Below are positions 12,616 through 49,866 of a DNA stretch of 64,000 bases, piece after piece. The stretch spans positions 24,481,501 through 24,545,500 of the forward strand of contig NC_090779.1 of assembly GCF_040054535.1 (NCBI RefSeq), in the 5' to 3' direction. Both the position numbers and the translations under genes were made by a program. The notes beneath the pieces are model-generated. The model had not been told where the DNA came from. It made no database searches and worked only from the letters and a program-made list of their open reading frames with translations. The DNA is from Antennarius striatus. Lineage: Eukaryota; Chordata; Actinopteri; Lophiiformes; Antennariidae. Position 1 is the first letter of the stretch; each line of letters starts with the position of its first letter.

Positions 12616-14214
12616 TCAAAAAAGCAAAAAACAGAATTTTTTTTTTTTAAAAAAGAAGAAAACTTCCATTACAGCAGTTTACAATCACTTCAAAACAACA
12701 AAGCCAATATACAGAGGCACTATTATATAGGAATAGCATTCAATATACTTTAAAATAAAACCCACTTCTATTGTATCTAGTCGACAGAACTACAATACAA
12801 AGAGAGAATGCAGGCCAGAATGAGATTAATCCTCTAAATTCACAGCTACGAAGTGGCAGATAATCAGTACATAGCAGCTTATTATCTATACATTCCAAAT
12901 ACGATTTGCCAAACATAGCTCAGAAAAATAAAAACCTCAACCTCATTTTTAAAATAGAGATCTCACAATATATTCCAATATTGATACTGCAACAATATGC
13001 TGGAGGTGAAAGGAGAAATAATATCGACCATGCTTCAGAAATGATTAATGAACAGTCTTTGGTGCTGATTGCAGTAAAATACCAGCGGATATGACGACTA
13101 AAGACACAACGCGACGACACACCGGAGACCAAAAAAACAAAACAAAAAAAAAACGACACGATAAATCTCAAGGCTACGCATCCACCCTGAAGGAATGTAT
13201 TAAAACTGAGAAAACAGGCTTCAATACATGAACAAGAAGGTTCGTCTCGCACGGATATCTCAACACTGAGAAGCATTTAGAAGTAAAAACAGAAAACTGC
13301 GTTTAATCTATGCCACCCCCCCCCCCCCAAAAAAATTTTTTTTTTAAATCTAAAAACACAACAAAACGCATCAACACAAAAAAATAAGAAAACACAGCAA
13401 CCCAGAGGCGATCTAGATTGTATTGCAGTTACAGTAAACAGTGACAATACTGTTGTGAGTTAAGTACTATAGTGAATAGAAATCGATTATCAAAATATCA
13501 AATCCCTCTATATGTACATTAAAAGCTCATTCAGTCAAAGCCCTAAATGTGCATCCTCAAGCTAAAGGAAATCCATACCAATCAAAGAATCAAGCTGAAG
13601 TCCGACATTTAATATTCAAACATGATCACAAGCGTTATCCTCGATCTATCCAACAAGCCCGTCATATTCAGAGTCTGAAAATTAAGTGCTGCAAGCCCGT
13701 TTAAATGTACAATCTATAAGCTCCTGAAGTAACGTCAGAGACTCTGCTTTAAGGCACTGGGAGGCGGCGGCGCTGAGCTCCGCCTCCAAGACGAGTTCGC
13801 TCCTGGTTAGAAAAACACACTGGGATGGCTTTAGAAACAGATCCGACCGGCGAGCACGCGCTACAAGGCAACGGCGATAAAAGGGAAGGAACGGGATGGC
13901 CGAGCGCCCGGACGGCGTCGACGGCGACGGCCGATGACCAGCCTCGGATCCGATCCGATTGGACTCCGGCCGAAACGCGACGCCAGGAAATGTGCGGAGG
14001 ACGAAAACCTTTTCGTCCCCGTCGTTTGTGGATTCGCTGTGGTGACCCCCCCCCACCCACCCCCTCTGATGAAGCTCCGCTCGTCATCGCCGCGGTCACA
14101 GGTGTCCGTGTTGTGCTTTGCTGCTGGCTCTTCCTGCCCAAGTCCCCGCCCCCATCCATTTGGCGTTGCCCCTCCGCGGGAGGAGGTGGTGCTGCTGCAG
14201 CCCCGCCCCGCCCC

Positions 14215-35190
<20,976 letters not shown>

Positions 35191-35400
35191 CTTTACTAAG
35201 ACCTGGAAACAAAACCACCCAGAGCGTCACGGAACAGGCTAGCATCGAGGATCCGCACCGCCGTCAAATCCTGCAGCGATGCCGCTGCTGCCATCTTGTT
35301 CAACGACGAGACGAGACCGAGCGACTTTTCACACATTTGAGGCTCCAAATAACACAAACTACCGACTAATACGAGAGCCAGCCGCGGCCCATGGTTTCCA
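35191..35400 (-). other. hipk3: HIPK3 non-coding exon 1 (5' UTR)
   Basis: A strong donor AAAG|GTACGT ends the exon at 35191. Its 5' edge is not visible and the 35400 limit is approximate. It joins to the exon 2 acceptor at 32223, two bases before the HIPK3 ATG. The AAGATGGCAGC sequence around 35298-35288 resembles a YY1 element of the kind found just downstream of CpG-promoter start sites. Confidence 0.6.
35196..35294 (-). CDS. Upstream ORF in the HIPK3 5' UTR (32 aa)
   Basis: ATG at 35294-35292 sits in a strong context (AAG before, G at +4) and reads 32 codons to TAG at 35198-35196. The peptide starts MAAAASLQDLTAVRIL. After splicing, the stop is 7 nt before the HIPK3 ATG, in a different frame. 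Whether the ATG is transcribed depends on the start site, because the same bases form a YY1-like motif. No function is claimed. Confidence 0.45.
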   Translation of the reverse strand: MAAAASLQDLTAVRILDASLFRDALGGFVSRS

Positions 35401-35760
35401 CAGGCGTCCGGGGGTTCTCGGGGTGCCGCTCGGGACTCTACTCCGGACGAGGCGCTCGCTTTACAAACTTTTTCATGTTATTTTACGCCGCGTTCCCGTC
35501 GGAGCTAGCTGCTGGCTGCTACCGCTAGCTGTTGCTGCTGTGTCGGTAGCTTGTTGCTTCTCCGCATGTGTGGAATGTTGGAGAGGGGAGGGGTGCGGGG
35601 GGGGGGGAGAAGAGGCGGGGGGGGGGGCACCGTGTCTATTAATGTCCCACCGTGACAGCTGAGGAAAAACATTTGACTTTCTTGACATGTTGCCCCCCCA
35701 TTAGTGTTATATTTAAACTTTACCTCCGGGTGGTGACGTCATCATCGGCGCGACTTTAAT

Positions 35761-37784
35761 CTTTTTTTTTAAATGAGCTCAGAGATAACACCAAATTATT
35801 CACTTATAACGATATATATATATACATTAAATACATATATATACACATTAAATATATACACACATATATATAGAATATGAAAATATTGTAGCCTCTTTAT
35901 TTCACATTATTATGTTTTTTAAAATAATTTTTGACTTATTATGGAAAACTTCTAAGAGGGGAAAACACATCAATATAAACTCTGTAGAATAAATGCATGA
36001 CTTTATGATTATGACATGTTCTCCAGTGGATAGTGAAAAATGTAAATGTTCAGTATTATTGATTATATGTATGAAAAGGTTGGTGAGGTAAGTGTATACA
36101 CTTGTTTATACATGCTTCAAATAAAATGACAACCTTTCAGTCACCATGTTGCCATGGAAACCACAGATTTATATCAAAATCCAAACATCAAAAGGTACAA
36201 CTACACACAATGGATATGAGCCTAAAGGGAGGTGAAGCTAGTAGCATGCACGGTGACTGAAAACATGTTTACGTGGAAAGTTTCACAAATGGAATTTGTG
36301 AAATATTCTAAATGTCATCAGACCCAAATGTTTGTGTTTCTAAATATATGCTAGGAGCAAACAGCTTCATACAAACAAAGCTGATGTGGCAATGCACCAA
36401 ACCGCCTATTTTGGTTGTTTTGTTGTATATGCTGTAAAATGTTTATTACAGATTTGCTTTAAGATTTAATTACATGCTTTGTTCTGACAATGAAACTCGG
36501 TAGATTAATCAGTTTGTTATGCGTTCACTCCATATTCTGTTGCAAATTTATCAATGATAAAACCCAACAGTGAAAGTCCGTTTAGATTGGGTTACCGCCG
36601 CCACCTACTGTCCAGTTCGGAAACTACATGTAAGGGGCGTTGTGACAATTCAGAATGAAAGTTTTTAAAACTCAGAGGAGTTAACTGAATAAAATGGCTT
36701 TTCTAATATAAACCTATTATGATTTATGATGAAACAACATTGTCATTAATTTATAAAAAAAATAAATCATTGCCAGGTGAAATCAGAAGACCCAAAGAAC
36801 AGAAGGATGTTACTCTGCTGTGTGACAAATGATGCTTTATTGTCTGAAGTCAATTATCAGTGTAACTGTTTAGACCAATGTATAACAAGGAGTTTTTATT
36901 TGCTGCTGCTCTCAGTATCCTGTGGTAAGTATGTAAAATGTGTGTATATAAAATAACGTATTAACAAATCAGAAATAAATTAAGGATCACACTTAAACAA
37001 AACGAGCAACAATTAAAACAGCACAATTTAAGTTAGTCCCAAACTCCAGCCTGGTTTCCCTTCAGTACACATTCCGGTATTTAACTCACTTCAGTCTAAT
37101 ACAAGTTTTAACACCTTAGAACCGTCTTTTGAGCACACACTATGGACTCAAAGCCTAAACACACTTCATTTTCTAATCACTGTCAATCAATAATATTTTG
37201 ACCGCAGAAGATGGAAAACTCTGCTTTTGGGCTAAATTTGAACCTCAAATTCTTTTGCATTGCTCAGTTACCAAGGTAAACAGTTATTTCCCTAATGGAC
37301 TGCATCCTTTGTGATGTGTAGCTTCATCACACAGCAAATGTCAACATTTCTTTGGCGCTCTTAACAAAATCAACAAGGATCTGAATATCACAATCCTTCT
37401 AAACCATCCATCCAAGGACTGAATCAACTGGTGTCAGCTCTTCTGAAGAACAAAAAACAAACCTCCCACAACTTTTTAACAGGTTCTCGTCATCAAATCC
37501 AGATATAACACTTATAAAAACCAAGTTCAGTTTGAATACTACATCTCCAGTCTTTACTTACTTAAGTATGTTTAGGTTTTACTGGCGTTAATCGACTCCA
37601 GCTCTGTTTGTAACACAAAATTAATGTGATGTCAAAAATTTGAAGCCTGAGATTTTATCAAAATAAGTAACACTGAGTTAAAGCATTGTGTGTGTGTGTG
37701 GGGGGGGGGGGGGGGGGCAAGTGTTTAACAATGTCGGCTGAAGGTGCATCCTCAGGGAAGCAGGCTCTACCTGCTGAATACAGG
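35761..37784. other. Intergenic region between TCP11L1 and HIPK3; no gene seen
   Basis: About 2 kb of AT-rich DNA, with (TA)n-like tracts at 35811-35875 and a GT run passing into 17 Gs at 37686-37717. A CTCF-like core (12 of 13 consensus positions) lies at 36597-36609. In human the CSTF3 gene occupies this interval, and no CSTF3 exon was found here. Confidence 0.7.
37686..37717. repeat. (GT)n followed by a 17-G homopolymer
   Basis: A short GT run continues into an uninterrupted G tract, a potential quadruplex-forming sequence, about 70 bp from the MITE at 37785. Confidence 0.85.
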
Positions 37785-38295
37785 TACAGTGGAGAGAATA
37801 AGTATCTGATACACGGAGCACATACCATGTAATACAAATAATTTGCATTAATTTATGCAAATTAACTCATTGGCTGCCAGTGCTTTATAGAAATTGTTCT
37901 CCTTCGGCTCTGATATACATACAATTTGTTACATAACCTACTATAACTTCTGTCTTCCTCTGATTCTCCATCCTCTGCTCAGTAACTGGATCAATCATCA
38001 TGAAGATAAAATCCATGCTTAAAACCTGATTTTCACTAAAAGCTCCGCCAGACTGTCTCCCAGCCCTGCCTGTTGAAAAATGTAACTGACGTCTATAGAA
38101 GACTATAGACATCAATGGCAGCCACTGAACTACTTGTTTAAAAATCATACAATGCGATATTCAGGATTTTTATTTAAATTGTGCATCTCACAGTTGAAGA
38201 GTACCTATGATAAAAATGACAGACCTCTACATGCTTTGTAAGTGGGAAAACCTGCAAAGACGTCAGCGTATCAAACACTGGTTCTCCCCACTGTA
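37785..38295. mobile_element. Tc1/mariner-type MITE, 511 bp
   Basis: The ends are 28 bp terminal inverted repeats: 37785-37812 starts TACAGTGGAGAGAATAAG, and the reverse complement of 38268-38295 starts TACAGTGGGGAGAACCAG. They match at 23 of 28 positions, and each end carries the TA expected of a Tc1/mariner target site. The sub-terminal right part (CCCACTTACAAAG... read on the minus strand) is a repeat I recognise as common in fish genomes. The inner part from about 37862 to 38132 has its own inverted motif (TTGGCTGCCAGTG / CAATGGCAGCCACTG) and may be a nested second element. It has no transposase. Confidence 0.75.
38169..38174 (-). terminator. tcp11l1: Probable TCP11L1 poly(A) signal, inside a MITE
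   Basis: AATAAA on the minus strand lies about 150 bp after the TCP11L1 stop. It falls within the transposable element at 37785-38295, and no AATAAA occurs in the 30 bp between stop codon and element. Confidence 0.55.
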
Positions 38296-38325
38296 GCTTC
38301 AGTTAAACCTATCAGTGATTGGTGT

Positions 38326-41300
38326 TTAGGTGCTCTCCCCGCTGGTCAGTAATTTAGAGAGAATGTTTTTGTAGTATGGGCTGTAGACCAGCCTATTGAA
38401 CGTGACAAAGCGATCGAAGCGGACGGCGAGCTCCGTCAGCTCCGTGCCGACTGGAGCAAGGCCTCCTGGGAGAGCGGGAGACGTCTTGCGTTGGCTCGAC
38501 TCCAGGAAAACCGTGAGGTAACTCTGAACTCGAGAATCTGAGAAGAGGGAGAGAAAAATCACCGTCACCGCTGAAGAAATTCGACCATAAATCATGCGTC
38601 ATCTTAGGCTTCGCCGTTGTTACCCATCAGCTTGTGGACTGTGTTGTCTGGCTGGACAGTAGCGGAGATTTGTCCCTTAAGAGTGTTCTTCTGCTCATCC
38701 GAAAATGAAGAGTGGCCATGTTGTCTGAGACAGCGACTCAGCTCATCGCACAGTTTCTCTCCAATTGTCGAGAAGGCCTCCTGTGCGTTAAAAGACCTTC
38801 AGACGGACAAAAAGTGTTTAAATACGGCAGAGCAGCGTGGCCTACGCTTTTTGAAATAATCAGAAGTCAACGTAGAACCACGTGAGAAAGTGCAGTCATT
38901 GTTATTCGCCTGTATTTCGAACACGTGTGACAACTGCCTGTACTCACGGTGTGTGCATGTCTGCAAGCATGACGTTGACAATATTTTTAAGGGTCTCCAT
39001 CAGCCCTGGCAGGCCAGAAATCGCCTCTCCAGCAGTGGTGTAGGCGACAAGCAGTATGGAGGAGAGTAGGACTAATTTCTCAACCTCCTGCTGCATCTCC
39101 TGAAAGCGACCCTGATCCATCAGAAATGTCTGTAGGAGCAGAAGAGGAAGAATGTGGTTTATTGAATCACAGAGAATCAGGAGTTAATCAAAAGGGGCAG
39201 GTTTCGTTTAAAAGAATCATAAAAGACAGATAGGACAGGTGGTGTTTACCTCTGGGAAGGGATCCGAGGCGTGATCCCACCTTAGCAGCAGAAGGAAGCT
39301 ATGAGGATGAACATCAAAGTTGAAGGATCCAGCCCCGGTGGATGTGGCGACGACAGCAGTGCAGTCCTTACTGCCCTCTCTCATGCATCTGGCCGTGTCC
39401 TCGAGCCACTTCTCAGTGTAGTCAAGGGCATCTGAGGAGGACAGCGTCAGCGTTAACAAGTGGGTCATGACTGAAATAAACTTAAAGGAACATTCCACCT
39501 AAATGAGAAAACTCAGGCGTGATCTCAAACTTAAGATGACGGAAAGACGACAAAGTCTTCTTTTATTTTGCAGAACATTTGTAGAGCTTCATGACAAAAC
39601 ATCCTTTCCCTAAAAAACTGAAGAAAACAGGGTTTTGTCTTGAATATAAACATAACTTTACTTTCTCTAGCTCATGTGCTTATAGCCTCCAGAAGGACAG
39701 AGAACCCAAAATAAATTGTTAAGAAATAAGTTCCAATCTTTCATCAATGTTCTCAGATTGCACACGGTGAGAAAAATCAAACACTTGCAGCTTCAGCTTC
39801 ATCAGAGCTGTGTGCCTTGTAGGACACAGAAGGCAAACTGGGAAGCGTGTGAAGATCACAGGTTTTCCTTAATCTTGTCTTGCAGCAAACACACCCACTT
39901 TGAAGCTTGTGCGCCCACCTCAGGGCTGAACGCTAACACTCTTAGCTCATGGCGTGTTTTGCCCAAAAGAAGGCATAAATAACATCAGTCTGGGATCTTG
40001 CAGATTCTGGTGGCCTGGATTAAACCACATGAGCTCCATGGAGTCATTTCAGCTTTGTTTTGTGTTTACAGTTCAAAGCAACTCTCCATCTTATCACAAT
40101 ATTTTAACATGAATAAAATATTCATTCTTCTGAAAGTTCTTACTTACTAGGATTTTTTTGTAGAAACTCATGGAACTTGCTCCTCTCATACTGCACTGCG
40201 TGATTTGACATATGAGGCCTGATGCTGTTGATGGCAAAGTTTGCCATGTCTAACTTCATGCGATCCAGGACTGAGAATATTGCCCTGGAAAGGAGGACAG
40301 AGGAAGACAGAGACACAGCAGAGGGTACGAAAACATGAAATCACACAAACGCAAGATGAGCAGAACTCATTTCCTCTCCTTCCTCTTGGCTTACTTGAAC
40401 AGAGGCACGATATCTGTGATCTCTTTTAGCTTATTTATGTCATCGTCCCTGCAGGGGGCGCACAGCGAGCCCATCACCCCGATGATGAACTGGGACAGCT
40501 GACCAATGTCTAGAGCTCCATTGTCCGCCTGCTGCTGTATCAGAGGTAAGTCCAGAACCTCCTCTATGCAGGACCGCAGACGCCCGTGGCCCGACAGCAA
40601 GAAGGACAGCATCGTCTGAATGAGAAACAGAAAGAAAGAAAGAATGAGTGGATTAATAGTTGGATATTGTAGCAAAGGAATGCATGTGTCACCCAGAGCC
40701 AATGATTATCCTGTAAAGGTGAAACTGAAGTTTTCTCTGATAGCTGTATCATTTGGGGGTTTTTTTGTACTACAAACTAAACCAAAGGGAGCTAAATCCC
40801 TGAAACAGAAAACCTCTTCTTCCTCACCTCCTTGATCTCGGCCACCAGTTTGATGGCGTGTCCGTACGTCGGCGGATCCTCCTTCAGCTGCTCTTCCAAA
40901 CAGTCCCAGAATGCTTTGTGCATTATCTCCTTCACTTTACGCTCCAGACTGTCCAAAGAACAAAAATTAACTTCAACATCTACAGTAAGACGGCAACCTC
41001 AAGGACTATAAAGAGTTACTTCATCCGACTGCAGTCTCACCTCCCTTCAGGAAGCTCTGCAGGAGTGATTTGAAATTCCTGGTTAACTATTATTTCATGG
41101 GCCAAAGCCATGTTGGTGACATCTTTAGCAGTTTCCATCAGCTCCTCGATAGAGACAAATCTGGGAGGGCTGGCTGTAAGACAGGAAAACAAATGATTAA
41201 ACTTAAACGTCAGCAAACAACACTCGGACTAAGTAACCATCAAACATTTTTAATATGAAACAGAAATAAGATCTCAGCTCTAATAGTTCAGCATGAGAAA

Positions 41301-41668
41301 TAATCATTCAACAACCACAGTCAAGGTAAAATTCTGTCGTGATATTATTACCCAGTGTGAACAAGAACTCACATCTCTCTTGTCTTCATCTGTCAAGTTT
41401 GTAAACTTGAAATTTGGAAAACATTAAGAAGCAAAATAGACAGTTTTTATTGTACGTTTCCATAACTACGGACGACACAGAACCTGAATGGATTTCTCTT
41501 TCGGAGCCGACCATCTCGTGTTTCTTCCCTCTCACCTTGAGGAGTCCTCCCTCTGTTTGGGCTCTCGGTCACCTTGCTCCTCACCGTCTCCTCGGGAGTA
41601 TCCTGCGTCCTCTCCTCCTTTGTTTCCTCATCTCCTCCATCCTTAAGGTGGTCTGCCTCTTTTGGCAT
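38326..41668 (-). CDS. tcp11l1: T-complex protein 11-like 1 (nine coding exons)
   Basis: TCP11 family member, about 497 aa (human 509). The family is conserved, and TCP11 itself is testis-enriched with a proposed role in sperm signalling; the biochemical role of TCP11L1 is not settled. Exons: 41536-41668 (ATG at 41668, Glu-rich N-terminus), 41041-41173 ([26 protein letters not shown]), 40828-40948 ([25 protein letters not shown]), 40395-40615 ([25 protein letters not shown]), 40148-40284 ([13 protein letters not shown]), 39250-39431, 38948-39129, 38624-38796 and 38326-38537 ([13 protein letters not shown], stop TAA). The blocks follow human TCP11L1 in order and all junctions are in phase. The TCP11 domain covers about residues 48-490. 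The coding acceptor at 41677 implies a separate upstream 5' UTR exon. Confidence 0.95.
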
Positions 41669-41949
41669 GTTCAAACCTGAAAGACAGACGTCATGCTCGT
41701 TTGAGTTCACGTTTCCACTCTGCCTGGCTGGACATGCAGTAGCTGGTGTTTACAGTAAGAACAGGGGACGAGGTGGTCTCCACTATGACGTCACCTGTAT
41801 CGGGCAGGAGACCGAGGGCAGGGAGTTGGACGCTAGTCTGACGGATGTGTTGAAACCAAAAGATCGACCCTCTGCGGATGTTTTCTCTGTCCGGTGTGGT
41901 GACGTTATTAACTTTGCCGTCGGCGGCACCGACGACAGAAACAAGCTAG

Positions 41950-42260
41950 CTCAACTTATCTAACGGTTAGCCTTCAGACGACTAGCTGTCCACCACAACA
42001 ACAACAACAAAGCCTAGCCTTTAAAAAACCGGCCACGGCGCAGTTAATACTGCCAAACGTTTATTTACAACTTCAAGACTAACAAACAACGTGTTTAACA
42101 GAATAAAGTCTTTTCTTTCTGGTGGAAAACTCGACCTTTTTTCCACGTAGAAACCCTCCTCTGCTCTGTTGCCGCGAAGGAGGCTGCACTTCCGCTTTTG
42201 GGTGTGGCTAACGTGACGTCAGAGGCGAGCCCTCGCCTTCAGACACTCAGGACTTGTTTT
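41950..42260 (-). promoter_or_regulatory. tcp11l1: TCP11L1 promoter region with a CRE
   Basis: This short interval lies upstream of the TCP11L1 coding start and about 270 bp beyond the DEPDC7 poly(A) signal. It contains ACTTCCGC (an ETS-like core) and a perfect TGACGTCA at 42214-42221. A second CRE lies downstream at 41786-41793, within the 5' intron or leader. The transcription start is not known. Confidence 0.55.
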
Positions 42261-42549
42261 CGTCACTATTAGGGACATTCTACAGATTTCTGTCCTCGAC
42301 ATTCACCAGAAATATATTTTAGCAGTAAAAATGTAATATTAAAAGAGAAAGTTTCCAAAATTATCTGAAAAACTATTGGGACTAATCAGAGGAATAAAAT
42401 AATCTTAATAGAAATTATTTTGTTTGTTCTATTCCAGCATTGCAAAGCTTAACTTTTTCATATTTTTCACATTTTAATACATGTAAAAGTCAAATCAGGC
42501 CAGTTTTTATGCTCTGGAACAAAAACACAGCAATAGAGTACATGAAATA

Positions 42550-42555
42550 TTTATT
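42550..42555 (-). terminator. depdc7: Probable DEPDC7 poly(A) signal
   Basis: Minus-strand AATAAA about 255 bp after the DEPDC7 stop codon and before the TCP11L1 promoter. Confidence 0.6.
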
Positions 42556-42808
42556 TAATTTCTTCAATAATAAAGCAAATTAACACACAAATGCAGTCCT
42601 AGCACAGATGAATCCTTCCCACATGCATATTTACAATCTCTAAGATTTTGGTCAGTCACAAACACTTCTTTTGAATCACTTAACATTCATCTAAGCAACA
42701 AAAGATTTTTTTTTAAAAACTCTAAACAAAAACTCTAGATCAAAAACTATATTGGTGAAACCGACCATTTACACAACAGAGACCCACTAAACTACTATGT
42801 GCATAAAT

Positions 42809-47095
<4,287 letters not shown>

Positions 47096-47216
47096 GTGCC
47101 CGTAAAACCATAGGGTAACACTTCTTCGGTTGATAAAGGACAGGTAGACACCGGGAGAGAATTAGTGACAACACGCCAAGAAAGGCCCCCGGTGTGTGTG
47201 CAGTTTTATAAAATAT

Positions 47217-47230
47217 CCACTAGAGGGCAG
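47217..47230 (+). promoter_or_regulatory. CTCF-like site
   Basis: CCACTAGAGGGCAG satisfies every position of the core consensus CCASYAGRKGGCR. It sits about 120 bp upstream of the DEPDC7 ATG. Occupancy is unknown. Confidence 0.5.
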
Positions 47231-47629
47231 TAGTCACCAAGACACTACTGAGTTACTGACTGTATTTAATCCCCAGGAGCCTAAAGGACAAATAAACACT
47301 AAATTGTTGTAAGAAAGTGATGCAGAATTCATACTAGTCACCAGCAGCTTTAGATTGTTTTGAGTCCTGAAAATATGCTCTGGAAAGATATTTTTTTTAA
47401 TTTCTTGAACGAAAATGTGACGTCATCAACTTTAGCACATTTATCGAATCAAGCGTTTATTTGTTGTTCTCGGCATTAACTATCCTCCTCTGCGTTGCTT
47501 TTTTAAATCATACTTTGAATGGAATTCTTTTTTATTTTTTATTTTGTTAAGCGCCTACTTTGTGTTTCCTCGTCTTTACGCTAACTATTAAAACTAGACT
47601 TCTGATTGGCTGCTTTTTTTCTTCTTCTA

Positions 47630-47682
47630 CGTCCTTATTTCCGGTACTCTGACGCGCGAGGGCGCTGTTGGGCTAGCTAAAG
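47630..47682 (+). other. ccdc73: Putative CCDC73 5' UTR exon 1
   Basis: The coding start lies in an exon with an ACAG acceptor at 49821, so an upstream leader exon is needed. The best candidate ends at 47682 in CTAAAG|GTAACG, in the GC-rich divergent promoter. Its 5' edge is not visible. Confidence 0.45.
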
Positions 47683-49866
47683 GTAACGTACGTTTGCTTG
47701 TCTACGTCATAGGTTTTCGTTTATCGCACAAATTCAATTAAAGAAAAAAAAATATTATTCCTTGTGACAGAAACGTATTTAGAAAAAAAAAATCTGATTT
47801 TTAAACGAATAGAAAAATGTGATGTGTTTTGGCTAACAGTAGCGCATTCCATACTAGCTAACTTTTCAACCCATCATTTGACTAACAAGCTAACATTTTA
47901 ATCGCACGTTGCGGTGACGATTGTCTGAAGAAACTTTTGTAATAAACTTTGCTGATAATTTTATTTGCAGCATTAATAATACTGTCATTAAAGTCTAGAC
48001 TTGAAATGACTGCATAAAGAGTGACGTCATCAAACTCAGGAGTAAAACATGTATGAATGGACTGAAGGAGGTTCAGCTCTTCTAGGTTCACTCACTCATC
48101 TAATCGAATCAACTATTCTTCATGCTGTTGGTCTACTTGTATTTTTCATGCTCTGACAGGTCAAAGTGTCTGTTGCTCAACCAGCCATACAATAAACAAT
48201 GCATGACACAAAGCAACTAACAATCAATTTACCAGATAATATGCCTCAAATTTTATCAGCACAGTCATATTTTGATAAATATTTTGTCTTTTGCTTGAGG
48301 AATGGAGTGATATTACCGTATGTAGTCTGCATTAATAAATTGCCGTTCTTCATTTGGTTATTGGAACCTGTCAGTAATTAACAGTAGTAAAATGAAGTTA
48401 ATAACATTAATATTCAAACAAAATCAAAAAGTATTGGGTTATTATTTAAAGTTTTTCACCATGCTTGTGTGTGAAGTAAAGTGAAGCTCAGTCTAGAATG
48501 AAGCACAGGTACACTATGTGTGATTTAATGTTAGGAACCAGATACCCGAGTTTGCAAGAGAGGAGAGCTCCTTTACTTTTGAGTTCAGCTGTTTGTATTT
48601 CAGTTTTGTGTCCAAAATGACATTTAAATTGGTTCTGTTCTGTTCAAATGTCTCAATAAACTGTAATAGTGAGTCAACTTCAACAGAACAAGGACCCTGA
48701 AACCAAAGGAGCAACATTAAATTCAGCCATCATTAATTTTATTTCATTTTTTTTTCCAAATGTCTTCAAGGGAAAAAGTCCTATTATAGTACTGTATTAC
48801 ACTGGTATTTCACTCATTGCATTGCTGTTAGCTATATTTTGATGACTTGTATTACAATCTCATGGCCTAACTTTCTTTTCCCTTGTGTATTACAGAAGAT
48901 TAGCCGACATAACTCACCCTAATGTAATACAGTCGTCGTGTTACCTGATAGAAATGTTCCTATTTAATGGATGGCACTTCTTTTAATTTGACTTTTTCAT
49001 GGCTTAGAGATGGTGCTTATTACCTGCTCAACTGAATCACTGGAGAAGCAAATAAAGACACCGCGGTCCACTCCCTCTCTCAGTCATATACACATTCGCA
49101 TGGCACACAAAAGAAACAGACACACTTTGACACACTAACACACGTTTGCACACCCCCTCCTCCCTCAGCCTGGGGGTCACACTGTCTTTTTATGGTAGTA
49201 ACCAATTCTAGCAGGGATCATTTAATTCTCCAACATGATTGATACCCGCACAGGTTAAATGGGAGAAAAAAGGTCCATTCTATCAAGCGATCAGTGGCTA
49301 GTGGAGACCTCCCACTTAAATAGTCTTATTTCCCCGTAGGTGTGTGTTTGCCTTTATGCAGCGCGTGTGTCACTCAGCTCGCAGCCGGTGTTGAGGGGAC
49401 AGAGACGGTTGCACAGGACCGTCCACAGGTCAAATTAAATAACCCAGATAATTTAAAAAGCATTGACAGTGCAATTTGTTCATTCAGTGTTATTGCTATG
49501 ACCCCTATTAGTGTCAATGGGCTGGTTCATTTGAACCAGGATGGCTTATCAAGGCGTTATCTCCTCACTGCTCTGGAAGTGGTGTAAAACAAAGAAGGAA
49601 AAAAACATAATGGTCATTTCCAAGCTATTAGGTTAGAGTGTAGTGATTGAGAAACATTAGGAGGCCTTAATGTGCCAGCCGATATTCCTAATAATGTCAT
49701 TTAGCATTTAAAATTCCAGGTGAGGGAGTAATTACAAACTTATAAGGGGAAAGCACAGTGTTACTGCTTATTAACCGGACAATTCTATTAACCTTCTTGA
49801 GGTTTTTTTCTTGATTAACAGGCAGCAGAGGCCCGCTGGGACCTTGACCTGCCCTGAAACAACTTG

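Larger units (their letters stand above)
11300..14214 (-). other. hipk3: HIPK3 3' untranslated region (inferred)
   Basis: This is AT-rich, gene-free DNA directly after the HIPK3 stop, ending in a poly(A)-signal cluster. It contains long A/T and C homopolymers (for example the C run around 13317-13328), an interrupted (CA)n near 12560-12615, a Pumilio-type TGTACATA on the minus strand at 13511-13518 and a perfect TGACGTCA at 11946. The extent is inferred, since no transcript data are available. Confidence 0.5.
35191..35760 (-). promoter_or_regulatory. hipk3: HIPK3 promoter region with a CRE
   Basis: CpG-rich sequence surrounds exon 1, with G-runs at 35598-35630 and a perfect CRE palindrome TGACGTCA at 35734-35741. 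No TATA box was recognised. Repeated GCTAGC/TAGCTGC hexamers occur near 35507-35530. Confidence 0.6.
47096..47682. promoter_or_regulatory. Bidirectional promoter between DEPDC7 and CCDC73
   Basis: The DEPDC7 ATG (47095, minus) and a likely CCDC73 5' UTR exon ending at 47682 (AAAG|GTAACG, plus) are divergent and about 590 bp apart. The interval contains a perfect CRE at 47418-47425, an ETS-like TTTCCGG at 47637-47644, CpGs near 47650-47665 and a CTCF core match at 47217-47230. There is no TATA box. Confidence 0.6.

Noticed and set aside
35761..37784. Search for CSTF3 exons between TCP11L1 and HIPK3
   Set aside because: No HAT-repeat-like reading or splice-flanked ORF on either strand.
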